64,000 nt of DNA from contig JAFCMP010000323.1 in the NCBI GenBank assembly GCA_017506865.1, positions 930,001 to 994,000 of the forward strand, in the 5' to 3' direction. This stretch comes from Tribonema minus (Eukaryota > Sar > Xanthophyceae > Tribonematales > Tribonemataceae). Under the pieces are notes generated by a model. The model was given only the letters and a program-made list of their open reading frames with translations. It had not been told where the DNA came from and made no database searches. Position numbers and translations under genes: made by a program. Below, in pieces: positions 38,401-49,560 of the stretch. Position 1 is the stretch's first letter, and each line of letters begins with the position of its first letter.

Positions 38401-41400
38401 GTCTCAATGAAGTACTGCATGATAGTGATACGCGAGTACATGACACACGTAAAGCTTCGATACCTACATACCTTGCCGGCGAGCCAGTCCGGGCGGCGGT
38501 CCTCCATGTTGAGGACCAGGAACAGCGCGAACTTCAACAGCGCGCCGGGGACGACCAGCGACGCGAGCCGCGTCAACCAAACAACCACCAATGCACTTGA
38601 TTTATGAGTACATTTAAAGGCACTTCAGCACGCATAAAGCTTTGGTACCTACATACCTTGCCGGCGAGCCAGTCCGGGCGGCGGTCCTCCATGTTGAGGA
38701 CCAGGAACAGCGAGAACTTGAACAGCGCGCCGGGGACGACCAGCGGCGCGAGCCGCGTCATGGCGTACGTCGCGCTGGCGTAGCGCGGCCGCGAGTCAGA
38801 GTCTGAGGCGGAGTCTTGCAGGAGCGCCGCGAACCACGGCAGCAGGACGTTCATGACCGTCGCCGCGCCTGCAAGGCGGGAGGCAGCAACAGAAAGTTCA
38901 AGAGGTGACGCACCAGGGGCCAGGGGCGTACCAGCATGCAGCGCATGTGGGCGGCAGCACGTGTGGCAGCACTGTGCGATATCTACTGACACTAGCGGCC
39001 CCTCGGCCGTGAGAGTCTGAGTATGAGGCAGAGTCGTATCGGACGACAGGACGCTCGTGACCGCTGCCTTGCCTGCAAAAGTGGAGCCAGCAGCAGACCT
39101 CAAGAGGTGACGCGCCCCAGCCGCGGGCGCGCCTATACGCAGCGCAGGCGGTCGCATGCCTGCCTAAAAGCATTGCATATGCGACTGATGCGATGGCGCG
39201 TGCAGCGAGGGTGGCAGCGCTCAGACGGGTGACGCCCCGCATGGCTTCGTGCACATTGCTCAGCACAGAGAGCAGCCGTGCGCACCGAAAAAGCGAGCTC
39301 AGGGGCAGAGGCCTGCCTGCGGAGCTGGGGGGGGGGAGGGGTCGCACGCGCAGGTTCTGCAGTGTGGGGCAGGGTGGGCAAACCCTAACCCTAACCCAAA
39401 ACCCTAATCATTGCCCTAGGCGCGCAACAGCACCGTATGCACGGCCAAGGCCGAGGGCGCAGCGTGACGGTAGGGCATCGTTGCTGCCACACTCAGGGGA
39501 GCGCAGATGCCCATTTTGAGTGAAGTGCGCAAGCCAGCGCCACGACGGTCGCGGCGCTGGCTCAACGAGCAACATCATGCAACGCACTGATGTGGGCGAC
39601 AACGATCAGGTCTAGGGTTAGGGTTGGGCGTCGTTGACGCCGTGGTTGGCGCTACCGCAAAACCCACACACCGATTCGACGTACCACACATAACGCATCC
39701 CCTCACCAAGTTCCCCCAGCGCTTTGTGGTTCAGGCGCATCAGCGACGCGCCGCACTGGTGCGCGCTGTACGCTGCTCTGCCCCCCTACACTTCAAGTAC
39801 TTGTTTCTACATATGGCTGAGGCACATAGTACCAACGCGCCCCCTCTCACCGAGCTCCCCCAGCGCGTTTTGCTTAGGCGCAGCACATCCCGCGCTGCGC
39901 TGGCGCACGAGACTCGGATACGTGTCGAGACACAGCCCGTGCCCCGTGTTGTTTGCTGCTCCAACCCCTATTCTTCCAAGAACTACTTCAAGAAGAACTT
40001 GACGAAATTATTTGGTCCCTGTCATGGCTACCCCAACGCGCATCCCTCACCGAGCTCCCCCAGCGCGTTGTGGTTCAGGCGCAGCGGCGGCGCGCTGTAC
40101 TGGTGCGCGAGCGCGAGCATCGCGGCGCCGAGCGACAGCACCGCACACGACCACGCAGTGTTGGCGCCAGCAGCGGCAGCGGCATCACGGCTCAGCAGCA
40201 GCGGCGCGCCGCCGGTGAGCGCTAGCAGCGACAGGACGCTGCACGCAGCGGCGCCGAGCGAGCACGCAAGGCACAGGCGCGGCGCGATGAGGCCGCCGAC
40301 GAGCACTGCAGCGGGAACAGCAGCGGCGGCGGCGGAGGCGGCAGCGGCGGCGGCGGCAGCGGCGAGTGCGGGGGTGGCAGCGGCAGCAGCAGCAGCAGCA
40401 AGCAGCAGCAGGCAGCAGAGAAACGCAATGTCAGCAAGCGGGCGCTGGGCGGTGAGGCTGCCGATGAGCGCTGCCGCAGCAGCAGCATGCGGCGGAGCGC
40501 GCAGCAGCAGCACGCGGCAGAGCGGTGCAACGCAAGCGGCACAGCGGTGCAACATCAGCGAGCACGCGAAGCACAGGCGCTGAGCGATGATGCCGTCAAC
40601 GAGCACTGCCACAGCAGCGGCGAGCAGCAGAGCGGTGCACTGTCAGCGAGCACGCGCGAGGCACAGCCGGCGACGTGCATTGTGGCAAGAGAAGCAGCGA
40701 GCGGTGAAGCGCTGTGCTGCGGTCACGCACGTGTTAGGGCCGTGTGCAGTCTGATCCGGCCACACGAGTCCAGATCCTAACCCCAAACCTAACCCTAACC
40801 TTGGTCCTAACCCTGCTGCTTGCTTGGCGCTGAAATCATCTCGCGACGGTGTCTGCTACAGGGGCACCATCGTCCAACATCACATTGTAGCCCCTATATC
40901 AGGATCAGTGACTCAGCCTTCGGGGTCGACATCGTATCCTAGACATCTTTTCCATGAGGAACAGCATTCCGAAGTTGCCTAGAAGAAGACGCAAGTCGTC
41001 AAATGACTTTCCTGTTGTGGAGTGCATACATACCGAGCCTCGTTCATCTGCCAGAATGCATACATTGAAGTATGGGGTACAAAGGCCAAGACTTCAAATA
41101 TGTTTAAGCCCTCATTGATGACAGCCGCATCCTGGCTTTACCAGTGTGGAATACTTGAACTAAAGTTACACTTTAGTTCAAGTGTGATTACGAATAAAAA
41201 AAAAAAAACGTTGTTCTTGTCGTTTTAGTTACTCGTTGTAAAACAACAACTAACAAGTCTCAGAGCGCTCGGCGTGCATTCGTTGTTTCACATTTTTTGT
41301 GTCAATGCTCTGCAGCTCGATTACACGAGCTCTGCTGCACTGTGTGACGACGATGGCGGCATGCATGAGATGCGCTGGTGTGCCGAGCAGCGTATCGCCA

Positions 41401-43260
41401 CCGCTGCTGACCCTTTCACGAATTCTACTATGCTTGCACAAATCATCATATATTACTGTATTGCTACTTATCGGGCACAACTTGAACTACTGTTTCACTG
41501 TTCAACTTGAAGTTACCTTGACTGCCCCGTCAGCGGCCTGCAGTGCGCGTTGAGCCTGTCGCTGGCGAGGTCGTCAAGTGCCTACTTCAACTTAAAGTGA
41601 CTCCTTGAACTTAACAACAACCGTTGCTGCCCCCTGTCAGCGGCGTGGAGGGCGCGTTGAGCGTGTCATTGGCGAGGTCAAAGTACTCCCCGGAGCATTT
41701 TACGCTTACTGATTATCGGGCACACTATTGAACACTTCAACTTGAAGTTGCCTTTACGTACTTCATTCTGAAGTTACCTTTTCTGCCCCGTCAGCGGCGC
41801 CGAGTGCGCGTTGAGCCTGTCGCTGGCGAGGTCGTGAAGTGCATACTTCGATTTTAAGTGGCTACTTCAACTTGAAGTACCTCCACTGCCCCCCGTCAGC
41901 GGCGTGGAGTGCCCGTTGAGCCTGTTGCTGGCGAGTTCATCAAGTGAATACTTCAACTTGAATTTTCTACTTCAACTCGAAGTGACTGCATCAAAATCAC
42001 CTTTACTGCCCCCTGTCAGCGGCGTGGAGTGCGTGTTCAGCTTGTCGCTGGCGAGGTCAAAGTACTCCCCTGAGTAGTGCGCGACCAGTTGGCAGCTCAG
42101 CACGAACGCGTAGCCAATCAGGAATGTGCTGGCACTGAATGTGAGGTCTGCGAGCGCAGGAGCGCGCGTGAACGGCAGCAGCAGTGAGCGGATGCAAGCA
42201 GAGACTGTCAGCGACGCTCCCGTGTTGAGCGCGTGTTACCGCTGCGACAGCAGCAGTGCTCAGTATTCAGCCCTGCAGGCATGTGCATGTACATATGAAT
42301 CGTTGCAGCAGTGCGTCGCAAGCACCGCCGCGCGGCGGCTGACACCAGATGCCTGTGAGAGTTGCAGGCATCGCAGCGCTGAAGTGTTTTCAAGTGATTT
42401 GTTCTAGAGCTGAGGCTGACGCACTAACATTTGTCGTTGGGGAGCACTGCTGAGATTGGCACTCGTGCTTGCAGCGGCGCAGCTGCGCACTGTTGCAATT
42501 TCTTGAGAACTGCAACTGCTGTGACTGCCACCCATGCATCTGCAAGCTTGCGTGCAAGTGCTGCCGTCGGGCCTGCTGTGGGCTGAAAGGGGCTGCGCCG
42601 GCATTGCAAGCGTGCATCTCTGACTAGAATCGGTCAGTGCATGCGTTGAAGCAACACGCACCGCGCCGCAGCTCACAAGGCATGCAGCTCATCCACGTAT
42701 GCGCTGATGTTCATGTGAAGTTCACCGCATTTGCGAAGACGGACAAATATGTTTGTGTGGCATGGTTTGTGGCACTCGAAGTTGCGCACTGTGCTTGGAC
42801 ACATGCAGGAGGCATGATGACAGGCGCATCAGCAGGGTTGATGGTTCAACGCCTGCAATGTGTCTTGCAATCAACGCACTCGGAGTCAGAAGCTTGGATG
42901 TACCGCAAGTGAAAGATCTGCTGCCCGTATGCCGTCCCTGTGTTCCTCAATACAGTGCACCTCTGGGTAGTAGTGTACATGAAACTGAATCTTGAGCCAC
43001 ATAAATACCTTGGCGTGATAAGGCTTAGGCAACTAACACGCTGCCTATCGGCAAGCAGCTAGCTTGCCAATGCGAAGTTTGCAGTACTGATCAGCCCCAT
43101 TGCCAACCGTACCTCTGTCTACAAACTGTAGCATGCAGACGTACTGACCTGGATCCCGCTGCAGCGCTAGTGTGGCTCCAGCAGCGTAGGTTACTGCACT
43201 AAAAACTACCATCTTGAAGCGCCCCAGCTGCAGCAGCAGACTCCCAGTGCTGGGCGCCAT
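32443..43260 (-). CDS. UbiA-family prenyltransferase half of a UbiA-FAD fusion gene
   Basis: Eight minus-strand exons: 43260-43149, 42147-42001, 40305-40051, 38868-38657, 37161-37051, 36296-36225, 34252-34166, 32547-32443; 367 residues, phases all closing. Exon 2 has the first Asp-rich motif as GEYFDLASDKLN, then STPLTGGSK; exon 3 starts VLVGGLI and ends HQYSAPPLRLNHNALGELG, a UbiA hallmark; exon 4 ends with the second motif NMEDRRPDWLAGK; exon 5 continues NTLPVVLGETASARLAG. Hydrophobic segments fit a polytopic membrane enzyme. UbiA enzymes move a prenyl chain from its diphosphate to an aromatic or other acceptor. The GGSxVLVxG pattern is closest to MenA-type members; the acceptor is not predictable. 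Met 43260 is the best visible start, but an upstream frame reaches 43434. Exon 8 ends in phase 0 at a good donor and the next plausible exon is the FAD exon at 31107, so no stop for this half was found. Confidence 0.85.
33140..34020 (-). repeat. Donor-side copies of UbiA exon 7 (5 copies)
   Basis: Copies near 33150-33260, 33415-33490, 33590-33665, 33745-33815 and 33945-34020 repeat CTGGGCGTCTTTGCGGACTG, then CCTG and GTGAGC. Units of about 150-180 bases carry ACTGTACTTCAAGTTTGGTG. CCCTAA/TTAGGG runs lie at 33030-33300. Confidence 0.9.
34541..34668 (+). mobile_element. Truncated copy of TIR element
   Basis: Shares AAAAGATCGTAGAGCTCTAG and then GGTTAGCCGCAAGTGC and GGCCACGAGTCAAACAGT with the reverse complement of the right half of the element at 37844-38192. 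Confidence 0.75.
34669..36070. other. UbiA intron 6, no gene seen
   Basis: Telomere units at 34880-35230, an ACTTCAAG-type motif near 35620, and a stretch at 35830-36080 of repeated CATAC/CTACC(C) units. No supported coding sequence. Confidence 0.5.
36075..36150 (-). repeat. Donor-side copy of UbiA exon 6
   Basis: One copy of nearly the whole exon 6 (ATCGGCATGCTGCTCGACGC to CTGACTCTGATCAAGCAG then GTATG), about 145 bases beyond the exon at 36225. Upstream of the exon lies a 24-base G run at 36318-36341 (poly-C on the coding strand). Confidence 0.85.
37844..38192. mobile_element. MITE-like element with terminal inverted repeats
   Basis: About 350 bases bounded by inverted ends of about 30 bases: left TGAAAACAATCAAAAGATCG continuing to TAGAGCTCTAG; right is the complement with TAGAGCTCTACGATCTTCTG and ATTCGTTTTCA. 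The interior has no transposase frame. Partial relatives lie at 34541-34668, 22250-22345 and 51905-51985. Target-site duplications were not resolved. Confidence 0.6.
38250..38590 (-). repeat. Donor-side copies of UbiA exon 4
   Basis: A long copy at 38460-38575 repeats about 115 bases of the exon-4 end (PGALLKFALFLVLNMEDRR read on the minus strand) with the GTATGT donor. A short copy lies at 38258-38285. Diverged acceptor-side pieces of the same exon occur at 39010-39100. Confidence 0.85.
39690..39890 (-). repeat. Donor-side copies of UbiA exon 3
   Basis: Copies at 39703-39745 and 39848-39895 repeat the exon-3 end (CGCTGGGGGA(A/G)CT(T/C)G then GTGAG). An acceptor-side copy of the same exon lies at 40560-40610 (CAGTGCTCGTTGACGGCATC on the minus strand). 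Confidence 0.8.
40690..41515. other. UbiA intron 2, hairpin and A run
   Basis: A 14-base perfect inverted repeat with 3-base loop at 41153-41183 (ACTTGAACTAAAGT/ACTTTAGTTCAAGT) is followed by AATAAA and a 13-base A run at 41196-41208. No supported coding sequence. Confidence 0.55.
41520..41960 (-). repeat. Donor-side copies of UbiA exon 2 (4 copies)
   Basis: Copies near 41524-41580, 41630-41690, 41783-41838 and 41886-41942 repeat FDLASDKLN...STPLTGG coding sequence, with donors that differ between copies (GTAAC, GTTGT, GTACT). Units are separated by ACTTCAACTTGAAGT palindromes. Confidence 0.9.
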
Positions 43261-45983
43261 GATTCTGGCGATCCGGTTTCCTTGTGCAGCGCTTCCACCC
43301 GCCTTCCTGGTGCAATCCAGTGTGCTGATGTCCGATACACAGCCAAGATCTAGCGGGGTGATGTGACAGACTCTGAACTTCAACTTGAAGGTGAAGTTCT
43401 GTCCAAAGAAAGTTGTTGTGTTGTTGTTGTTCATGTTTCAAAGCGCAGGCTCACGCTCGAGCGCACCTCTCGACGCACAATATATTGCAACAGACTCGGT
43501 ACACTGTAGTGCACGCCAGAGGGCACTAGTCGCTGCAACTTCCTGCACTTCTAGTGAATCTGCCCCATCCTGAGCACTTCATGCTTAGCAGCAAGCTCTG
43601 GCTCATGCAGACGCCGGCGTCTGACGAATAAAAGTTGCCTAAAGCAGATGCGCTTAGCTCCTCAAACGACAGGGGGAGCCAAGCTTTTTTGGTCGGCCAA
43701 GATGCCGGCTGAATGCGAACGGCGCTGACACGCTGGCTGCACTCAAAATCATATCCGCAACTTGACAATGCTGCCGCGCCCAGTAACGCGGTGCTCGGAT
43801 TACACCTCAATGCCGTCCTCAAGCTGCTCAGGCACGGGGAAGGCTACCAGCTGCCCGTGGCTGTACTACAACGGGAGCTCATGAGACGAGCACACGTGAT
43901 AGCTGAAGGCTGAAGAGGGGCGTCTAGCAGTGCTCGCGCAGGTGTGGCGGGACAGCAGCCCCAATATAGTGGTTATGAAACGATTGACTGAAGCTATGCT
44001 GTTCCACCGTGTTGTGAGGTCAATGTATGCTGATTGTCTGACGTATTTCAGCAGCACATTGCATAGTCACAGTGCTGCATTGGTTGACCAAATGTCAACA
44101 AGCACTAGCGTGTATCGCATTTAGAAGTGCGCCAGTTGTGCTCGTACGATACAGCAATTTAACATTCAGCGGTCGTTACTTCACAACATCCCTCACGCTT
44201 GATTCAAGTTGTATCCAAGTTCCTCAAAGGTGCGTATGGCAGAACAGTTGCTGTGACGCACAACACACGTACAAACTCTTCAAGGGAGCTGACGGCAGCG
44301 TACTCCGAGCACACTCCATATGGCGTGTCATTTACCAAAACTCGACCGTGTACAGTAACATCTTGAAGACCAGGTTCAAACGCGTTGAACAGCAAAAAAT
44401 TGCTGAATTCATTGCATCTCATGATGCTTGAGTTTGATGCGTGCACTCCTTCACAGAATGCTCTGAAGGTACGTTGGGTCTGTCAAAGAGAAAGTATCAG
44501 GCAACTGCATGCATATCCATATTCTAGTGACGCGCAAACTCAGTAGTCAAGCGCACTCTGCAAGATTTGTTTGCAACTTGGGGCGTACATAGCACCGCAC
44601 ACTTCAGAGCTTTGAGCTTTTCCTGGCTTGTACGCCTCACCTGCCAATGCCCTTGGCGGGGTGCTTGATATTCCACTCCATGGACAATGCTTCACTTGCT
44701 GTAAAGTCAATACATTCAACTACATGTATGAAACGCCACAGACCTCGCTCTTTGCCCCGACTTTGATCACTGAATTATGCTGCCTAAGACGCCTGGCAGG
44801 GCATACACTGGCAGTGTAGTCTACATAGTTTCGTCCACTGTGATAGCACAATACAAAGCAAAAGCGGCTCATCGAAAACTGCTGACTATCAGCGTGATGA
44901 TTATTTCTGGCTTTCAAAACCGTCATGTATGCCTCTAGCGTTCACCAGCTCTGTCAGCTCATCAAGTCTCTCAGCTCTGGCTCGCATCACTGCACTATCA
45001 CAGGCTTGCCGTCGCATCTCACAGGTTTGCTGCCACTTCTGCTTCATGCTCTCGCGCTCTACACGCAGCACTTCATTTGCAAGCATTGCTCTTTAACATC
45101 ATGAGCTGCTGCTCCCCATCATGTTTCCTACACAACTGACCATTAACTGCCCCCTCGAACGTCAATGCTGCAAACCCTGCACTTGCCTTGTCTCAATAAA
45201 TATTCATATGTGGAGGATACAATATCACAATCAGTAACACTGAAAGGCATAAATGTTGCTCTGACAATGCTGCACAAAACTTTCACCTGCCTACAGATTG
45301 ATTGCGCAGCCGCAATGCGCCAGTGTCGCTCTGTGTGTTGCCTGCACATCGAAACGCACTTGTGTGTTGCTGATTTGCTGGCGATTGGTGCGGCGCACTT
45401 CACTCGCGTCCTAGTATCTTGCGCTGCACTGATGCATTCATGCACATGAGATGAATCTGTACATTCTGACTCATCACTATGCTGGAGTATCACATCGCCA
45501 ACAACAGCACAACAATGGCGCAAGTTGCAAAGGTGTTCTGGTTCAGGCTCGAGCATGAGAGCGGTACAATGTCATGTACAATCATTGCCTCCAGTGTAAC
45601 TGGCTTCCCGCTCGAGTAGGGCTCAAACTTTCTCAGAAAATGACAGAATCTACCAGAACTTGCAAAGAAGCTTCAAGAGCAACTTGGCTTGAACAACATG
45701 CGCTCTTCCTAACTGCCAGGAATGCCCCATACTCCTACAGGGCGCCAGCATGGCCGCCGCAAACACAGTGAAACTAATCCTGGCGCTTCCGCTTGTGCGA
45801 GTGCTTCACCAGAAGCTCTGCAAACTGTACAACAACAGCGTTAAGTCTTTCGGGGATGACCGCCTGCTTCGCAATGTCGTGTATGACGCGGTCGATGAGC
45901 TCCTGCGCGGGCGCCGGGATATCGTACGCAGCAAAAGCGACGGACGGCTTCGCACCCGCCAGCAACAATTGCCTCACGCACGC
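43261..45983. other. Lower-GC stretch upstream of the UbiA start, no assigned gene
   Basis: Few telomere units. Minus-strand frames at 43526-43822 (SWPTKKAWLPLSFEELSASA), 44204-44446 (VTVHGRVLVNDTPYGVCSEY) and 44901-45086 have coding-like composition but no recognised domain. They could be pieces of an old mobile element, or 5' exons of the large minus-strand gene. Confidence 0.35.
44901..45086 (-). CDS. Small predicted helical/coiled-coil protein or exon
   Basis: A 61-residue frame from ATG to TAA, rich in Glu, Arg, Lys and Leu (VERESMKQKWQQTCEMRRQA, then RAERLDELTELVNARG), predicted strongly helical. Stops lie just upstream of the ATG in frame. No family recognised; it may be a real small gene, a remnant of a larger one, or chance. 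Confidence 0.25.
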   Translation of the reverse strand: MLANEVLRVERESMKQKWQQTCEMRRQACDSAVMRARAERLDELTELVNARGIHDGFESQK

Positions 45984-46724
45984 CTACATTTCGTTAATTG
46001 CGGCCAGCATGAGCGCAGAACGCCTCTGCTGGTTGACGGCGTCCAAGTCCGCGCCGGCGGTTGCCAGCCTGTCGACGCACTGAGTGCGCCCGTTGCGCGC
46101 CGCGGCCATGAGCGCCGTTTCCCCGCAGTCATCAGAAAACCATGATAATAGACAGCAGTGGCATTTACGTCCGCGCCACGCGCTAGCAATCGGTTGACGC
46201 AGTCCAAGTGCCCGGCGCCCGCGGCCAAGATCAACGCCGACCTCCCAACAGTGTCGTACACGGCAACGTCCGCACCGGCCGCGAGCAGCCGGTCGACGCA
46301 CTTCGCGTTCCCGGCTTGTGCCGCGGCCATGAGCGGCGTGTCACCTCCAAGAAGGTCACAGCTGTTCACGTCCGCGCGGGCCGCGAGCAGCCGGTCGATG
46401 CACTCCGGGTTCCCGGCCCGTGCCGCGCACATGAGCACGTCGTAGCTGTTCACGACCGCGCCGGCCGCGAGCAGCCGGTCGATGCACTCCGGGGTCCCGG
46501 CCTGCGCCGCGCACATGAACGGTGTGACTTCGTTGAACTGGTCCCCTTGAGAGGTACTGGCATTCACGTCTGCGCCGCCTAACCTGAGCAGCCGATCGAC
46601 GGCCTCCAGGTTTCCGGCTGCAGCGGCGCAGTGGATAACTTTGACGCCAGCGTTGGACTCCTGGTTTGACTGCGCCGCTCTCCAGCACCCGGTCGAAGAT
46701 CTTGGCCCAATTAAGCGCCGCCAT
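45984..46724 (-). CDS. Ankyrin-repeat protein with two frame breaks
   Basis: From ATG 46724 the frame reads MAALNWAKIFDRVLESGA, then the ankyrin series continues in another frame from about 46670 (VIHCAAAAGNLEAVDRLLRL, TPFMCAAQAGTPECIDRLLA, TPLMAAAQAGNAKCVDRLLA, SALILAAGAGHLDCVNRLLA) and returns to the first frame near 46138 (TALMAAARNGRTQCVDRLAT ... MLAAINEM, stop). The two shifts compensate. The second lies in a TTTT run where one extra T would restore the frame. About six repeats of the usual 33-residue type are present; such domains bind other proteins. Either sequencing errors or a decaying gene would explain the breaks; introns in these places would be under 30 bases and are unlikely. 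Confidence 0.7.
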
Positions 46725-49560
46725 CTTTGCCGTCTCTTAAAGGTTGACCGCCTCCCAGTTGACCTCGTCCGCCATTTTTCTATGGTGGACAAGCAGAGCA
46801 GCAGAGAGTGAAAGAGTGAGCCACCACATACCCCAAACATTCGGAGCGCAGACTCGCTTGCCAGTGAGTGATGCACTGGGCAGCACGTATCGGGCAGCAC
46901 GTATCGGTGGGCACGGCAGGCTGTCAAAGTTGAATTCAAACACTCGACTTCACCTGCTCTGGCGCTGCTACAAGCCTTGGATGTGGCCCTGGTGGCGCTG
47001 GTGGGGCTGTTGGCACCGCTAGGTCTGGATCTGCAGTACCTAGTGGCTGACTCGCAGTTCTGCTGCCGGTGCTGCTATGTTGCTGCTGCTAATTGGTGTT
47101 GCAGATGTTCTGGTGCTTTTATTGGCGCTGGTGTAGCTGGCACCGCTAGATCTGGAGCTAAAAATGCGGATGCTCCAGCCGGAAAACCCAGCAGCACCTA
47201 GTGGCTGGCACGCTGACTTTCAGTTCACAGATTTGCTCAAACTTCAACCTGCTGATGGATCTTTTCATTACAGTTGGTGTGGAGATGCCGATGTGGCAGC
47301 GCAGAAAAAGGCGAAGCAGACGGAATCAGATGCCCGTGTCAGGCAAATAGGCCGCTGCCACGGCAGGCAGAGGCAGTGGTGGCCAAGAAGTCGGTCTATG
47401 GCTGGCACCAGTAGGGCCGCTAGGCTCAAACGGCCTCCGCAAGAGGAGGCGTCGGCATTGCGACGGCCCGGTTGCGGAGCGAACAACGCATTATGGACGG
47501 TGATGTGGACGCTAACACTGTTTCAAAGTGGAGGGCGAGGCACGGGCACGGCACACCACAACATGCCAAGAAATCAAACCGCTTTGCCGGAAGCGAGCGG
47601 TCGACCAACTTGGCAATCAATGCGCCGTAGATGCGTTATAGAGGTGTTCACTGCAAATCCCGACAAGGGTCAAGTGGCCATCGTCCCAACCGTACGCCAA
47701 TGCAATTTGCTGTGGAGCGGGTCAATCGGCATACCTGCAGCATTTGGAAGGTGCTGACCACCTTATTGTCCCATGTGAAATTAACTGCACTGGGTGGTTG
47801 CATCATATGCCAGTGGCTTACACTTATTTGGTTGTTGAATTGGTGCCACGGTGGCAAGCCTGAGGTTGTACGGTTCACGGCAGGGTCAGGCTTGGGATTG
47901 GGGTAGGAGTAAGGCGAATCCTAACCCTATGGCGGCGGGCGGCGGTACTGCAGTGGGCGCGCAAGATCGGTGCTGCGTGCACGCCGGCCACGTGCAGCCG
48001 TGCAGCGGCACCGCAGAGGCGCGGTCGGTTTTGGGGCAGGAGTGCTTGTGAATTCAATCGGAGTGGAGGTCGAGCATGGTGTGGTGTGCGTCCGCGTTGC
48101 CATCATGGGACGCGCGTGCAGTGCAGTGCATGTGCAGTGCAGTGCAGTGCAGTGCATGCATCTGTACACATCAGATCCTCAGCGAGCAGTGGACAACAGC
48201 AAAACCAGGGCACTGACCAGCGCCAGTCAGCGCGCAGACCAGTAGGATGCAAGCAGTACGGCCAGAGAGAAATATCTGTGTGCAAGCTTGATCTGACACC
48301 CCCACTCAGACCCATGCAGCGCGACCCTGCATCGTCAGATCACCAGTTGCTGTACATCTCCCTGGCCTTTTCACAAGCACGTGCGGCCTCCATATGGCTC
48401 TATGGGTGACTTGCGGCTCTGCTCTGGACGCGTGAGAACGGCGGTCTCGTGCACCCCTGCACGCGCTGCGCTCGTGCAGCGGGGTGTCACGCATGTGTCT
48501 AGTCAACAACGCTGTCTCGCAAGACGTGGGCGCTCGCATGTTACCTGTCTGCTCCTGCGTCAAAGTGCTAAAAAAACACCCAAATGGCATTATCGTACGT
48601 GTTGTGGACTGCGCCGCGCTTGAGCACTGCCCCCACCGACTGCTGACACGTGGCTACAGTGCAGCGGGCATGTCAGTTTTTGTACAATGGGCGAACCTCT
48701 CTCGCGTGTGGGCGCTCGTGTGTCGATGCCCGTCTGCTGTCGTGTCAGCGCTCCACACACCCGTATACAGCACGATGCCGGGGGTCCCCAAGGTGGCAAC
48801 ACCGTCAGCGGCGTTGTCCCCTTCCCCCACCTTACCAGCGCAAAGGCAATACATCCTTGTCATGTTTCTACAAGAGCTTCTGTTCCACTCCGCCTGCCAT
48901 TTGCTGTTGTAGAAAAACAGCATGAGACGAGGGTGGTTGATGACTGCGCCACCGCGCGAGTGTGCACAGCCAGCTGAAAAGCTCTGCCCAACTGCACATG
49001 GGGCTCATGCACTTTGCTGCAAACCAATTCTCTACTCACATTTCTAACGTGCCTGAAACTCTCTCCAAAGCAGCAATAACTTAACTTTGAAATACAAGTG
49101 TACAAGTACAATGCAGAAGCAGCAAAAACATGTGCCTCATGCAAGAGCTGCAAGATCATGCCCTAAGTATATTATCTTTGCGTGCCAAATGCATGGTAAA
49201 GGCACCGTGAAGTAGCGATGTGATAATGAACCCGCGTGTGCTGTGAACCACCGCAATGTCACCACAAACTTGCACTCAAACGGCCACGACACATGACAGC
49301 TACCACGCGCTTCCAAGAGCCTGGCCGGCACCCGGCACCTAAAACAGCCAATGCGCGCGTCCGGAAGCGCGCGTTGTCAATTACTCTACGTTGCTGTCTG
49401 ACAAGGCACCTGAGTCTCCCTCTGACGACCGTCCCTTGCTCAAGCTCTACAAGGCCCCATCAATATGGCAGCGCCTTGCAGTGATACTGTATCCGACGCT
49501 GCATGCTAGTCGCGGGCACTACGGCGCCCACGCAGTCCTTCACGTGGTGACGCTCCGCAC
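46725..49560. other. Between ankyrin gene and GH18-like gene, no assigned gene
   Basis: Contains GGCGCTGGTG(T/G)...GCTGGCACCGCTAG(A/G)TCTGGA repeats (46985-47160), a 46-codon plus-strand frame at 47493-47630 (VSKWRARHGHGTPQHAKKSN), a GCAGTGCAGT short repeat at 48117-48160, and a tandem pair near 48500 and 48690 that on the minus strand reads LTQEQTGNMRAPTSCE / LTRQQTGIDTRAPTRE. None has a recognised family. Confidence 0.35.

Noticed and set aside
39150-39340. Minus-strand frame with LPLSSLFRCARLLSVLSNVH as an extra UbiA exon
   Set aside because: It has a fair acceptor but no usable donor, and exon 3 joins exon 4 in phase without it.
47164-47757. 197-residue plus-strand open frame
   Set aside because: No domain, no splice context, and a better coding-like segment lies in another frame of the same stretch.
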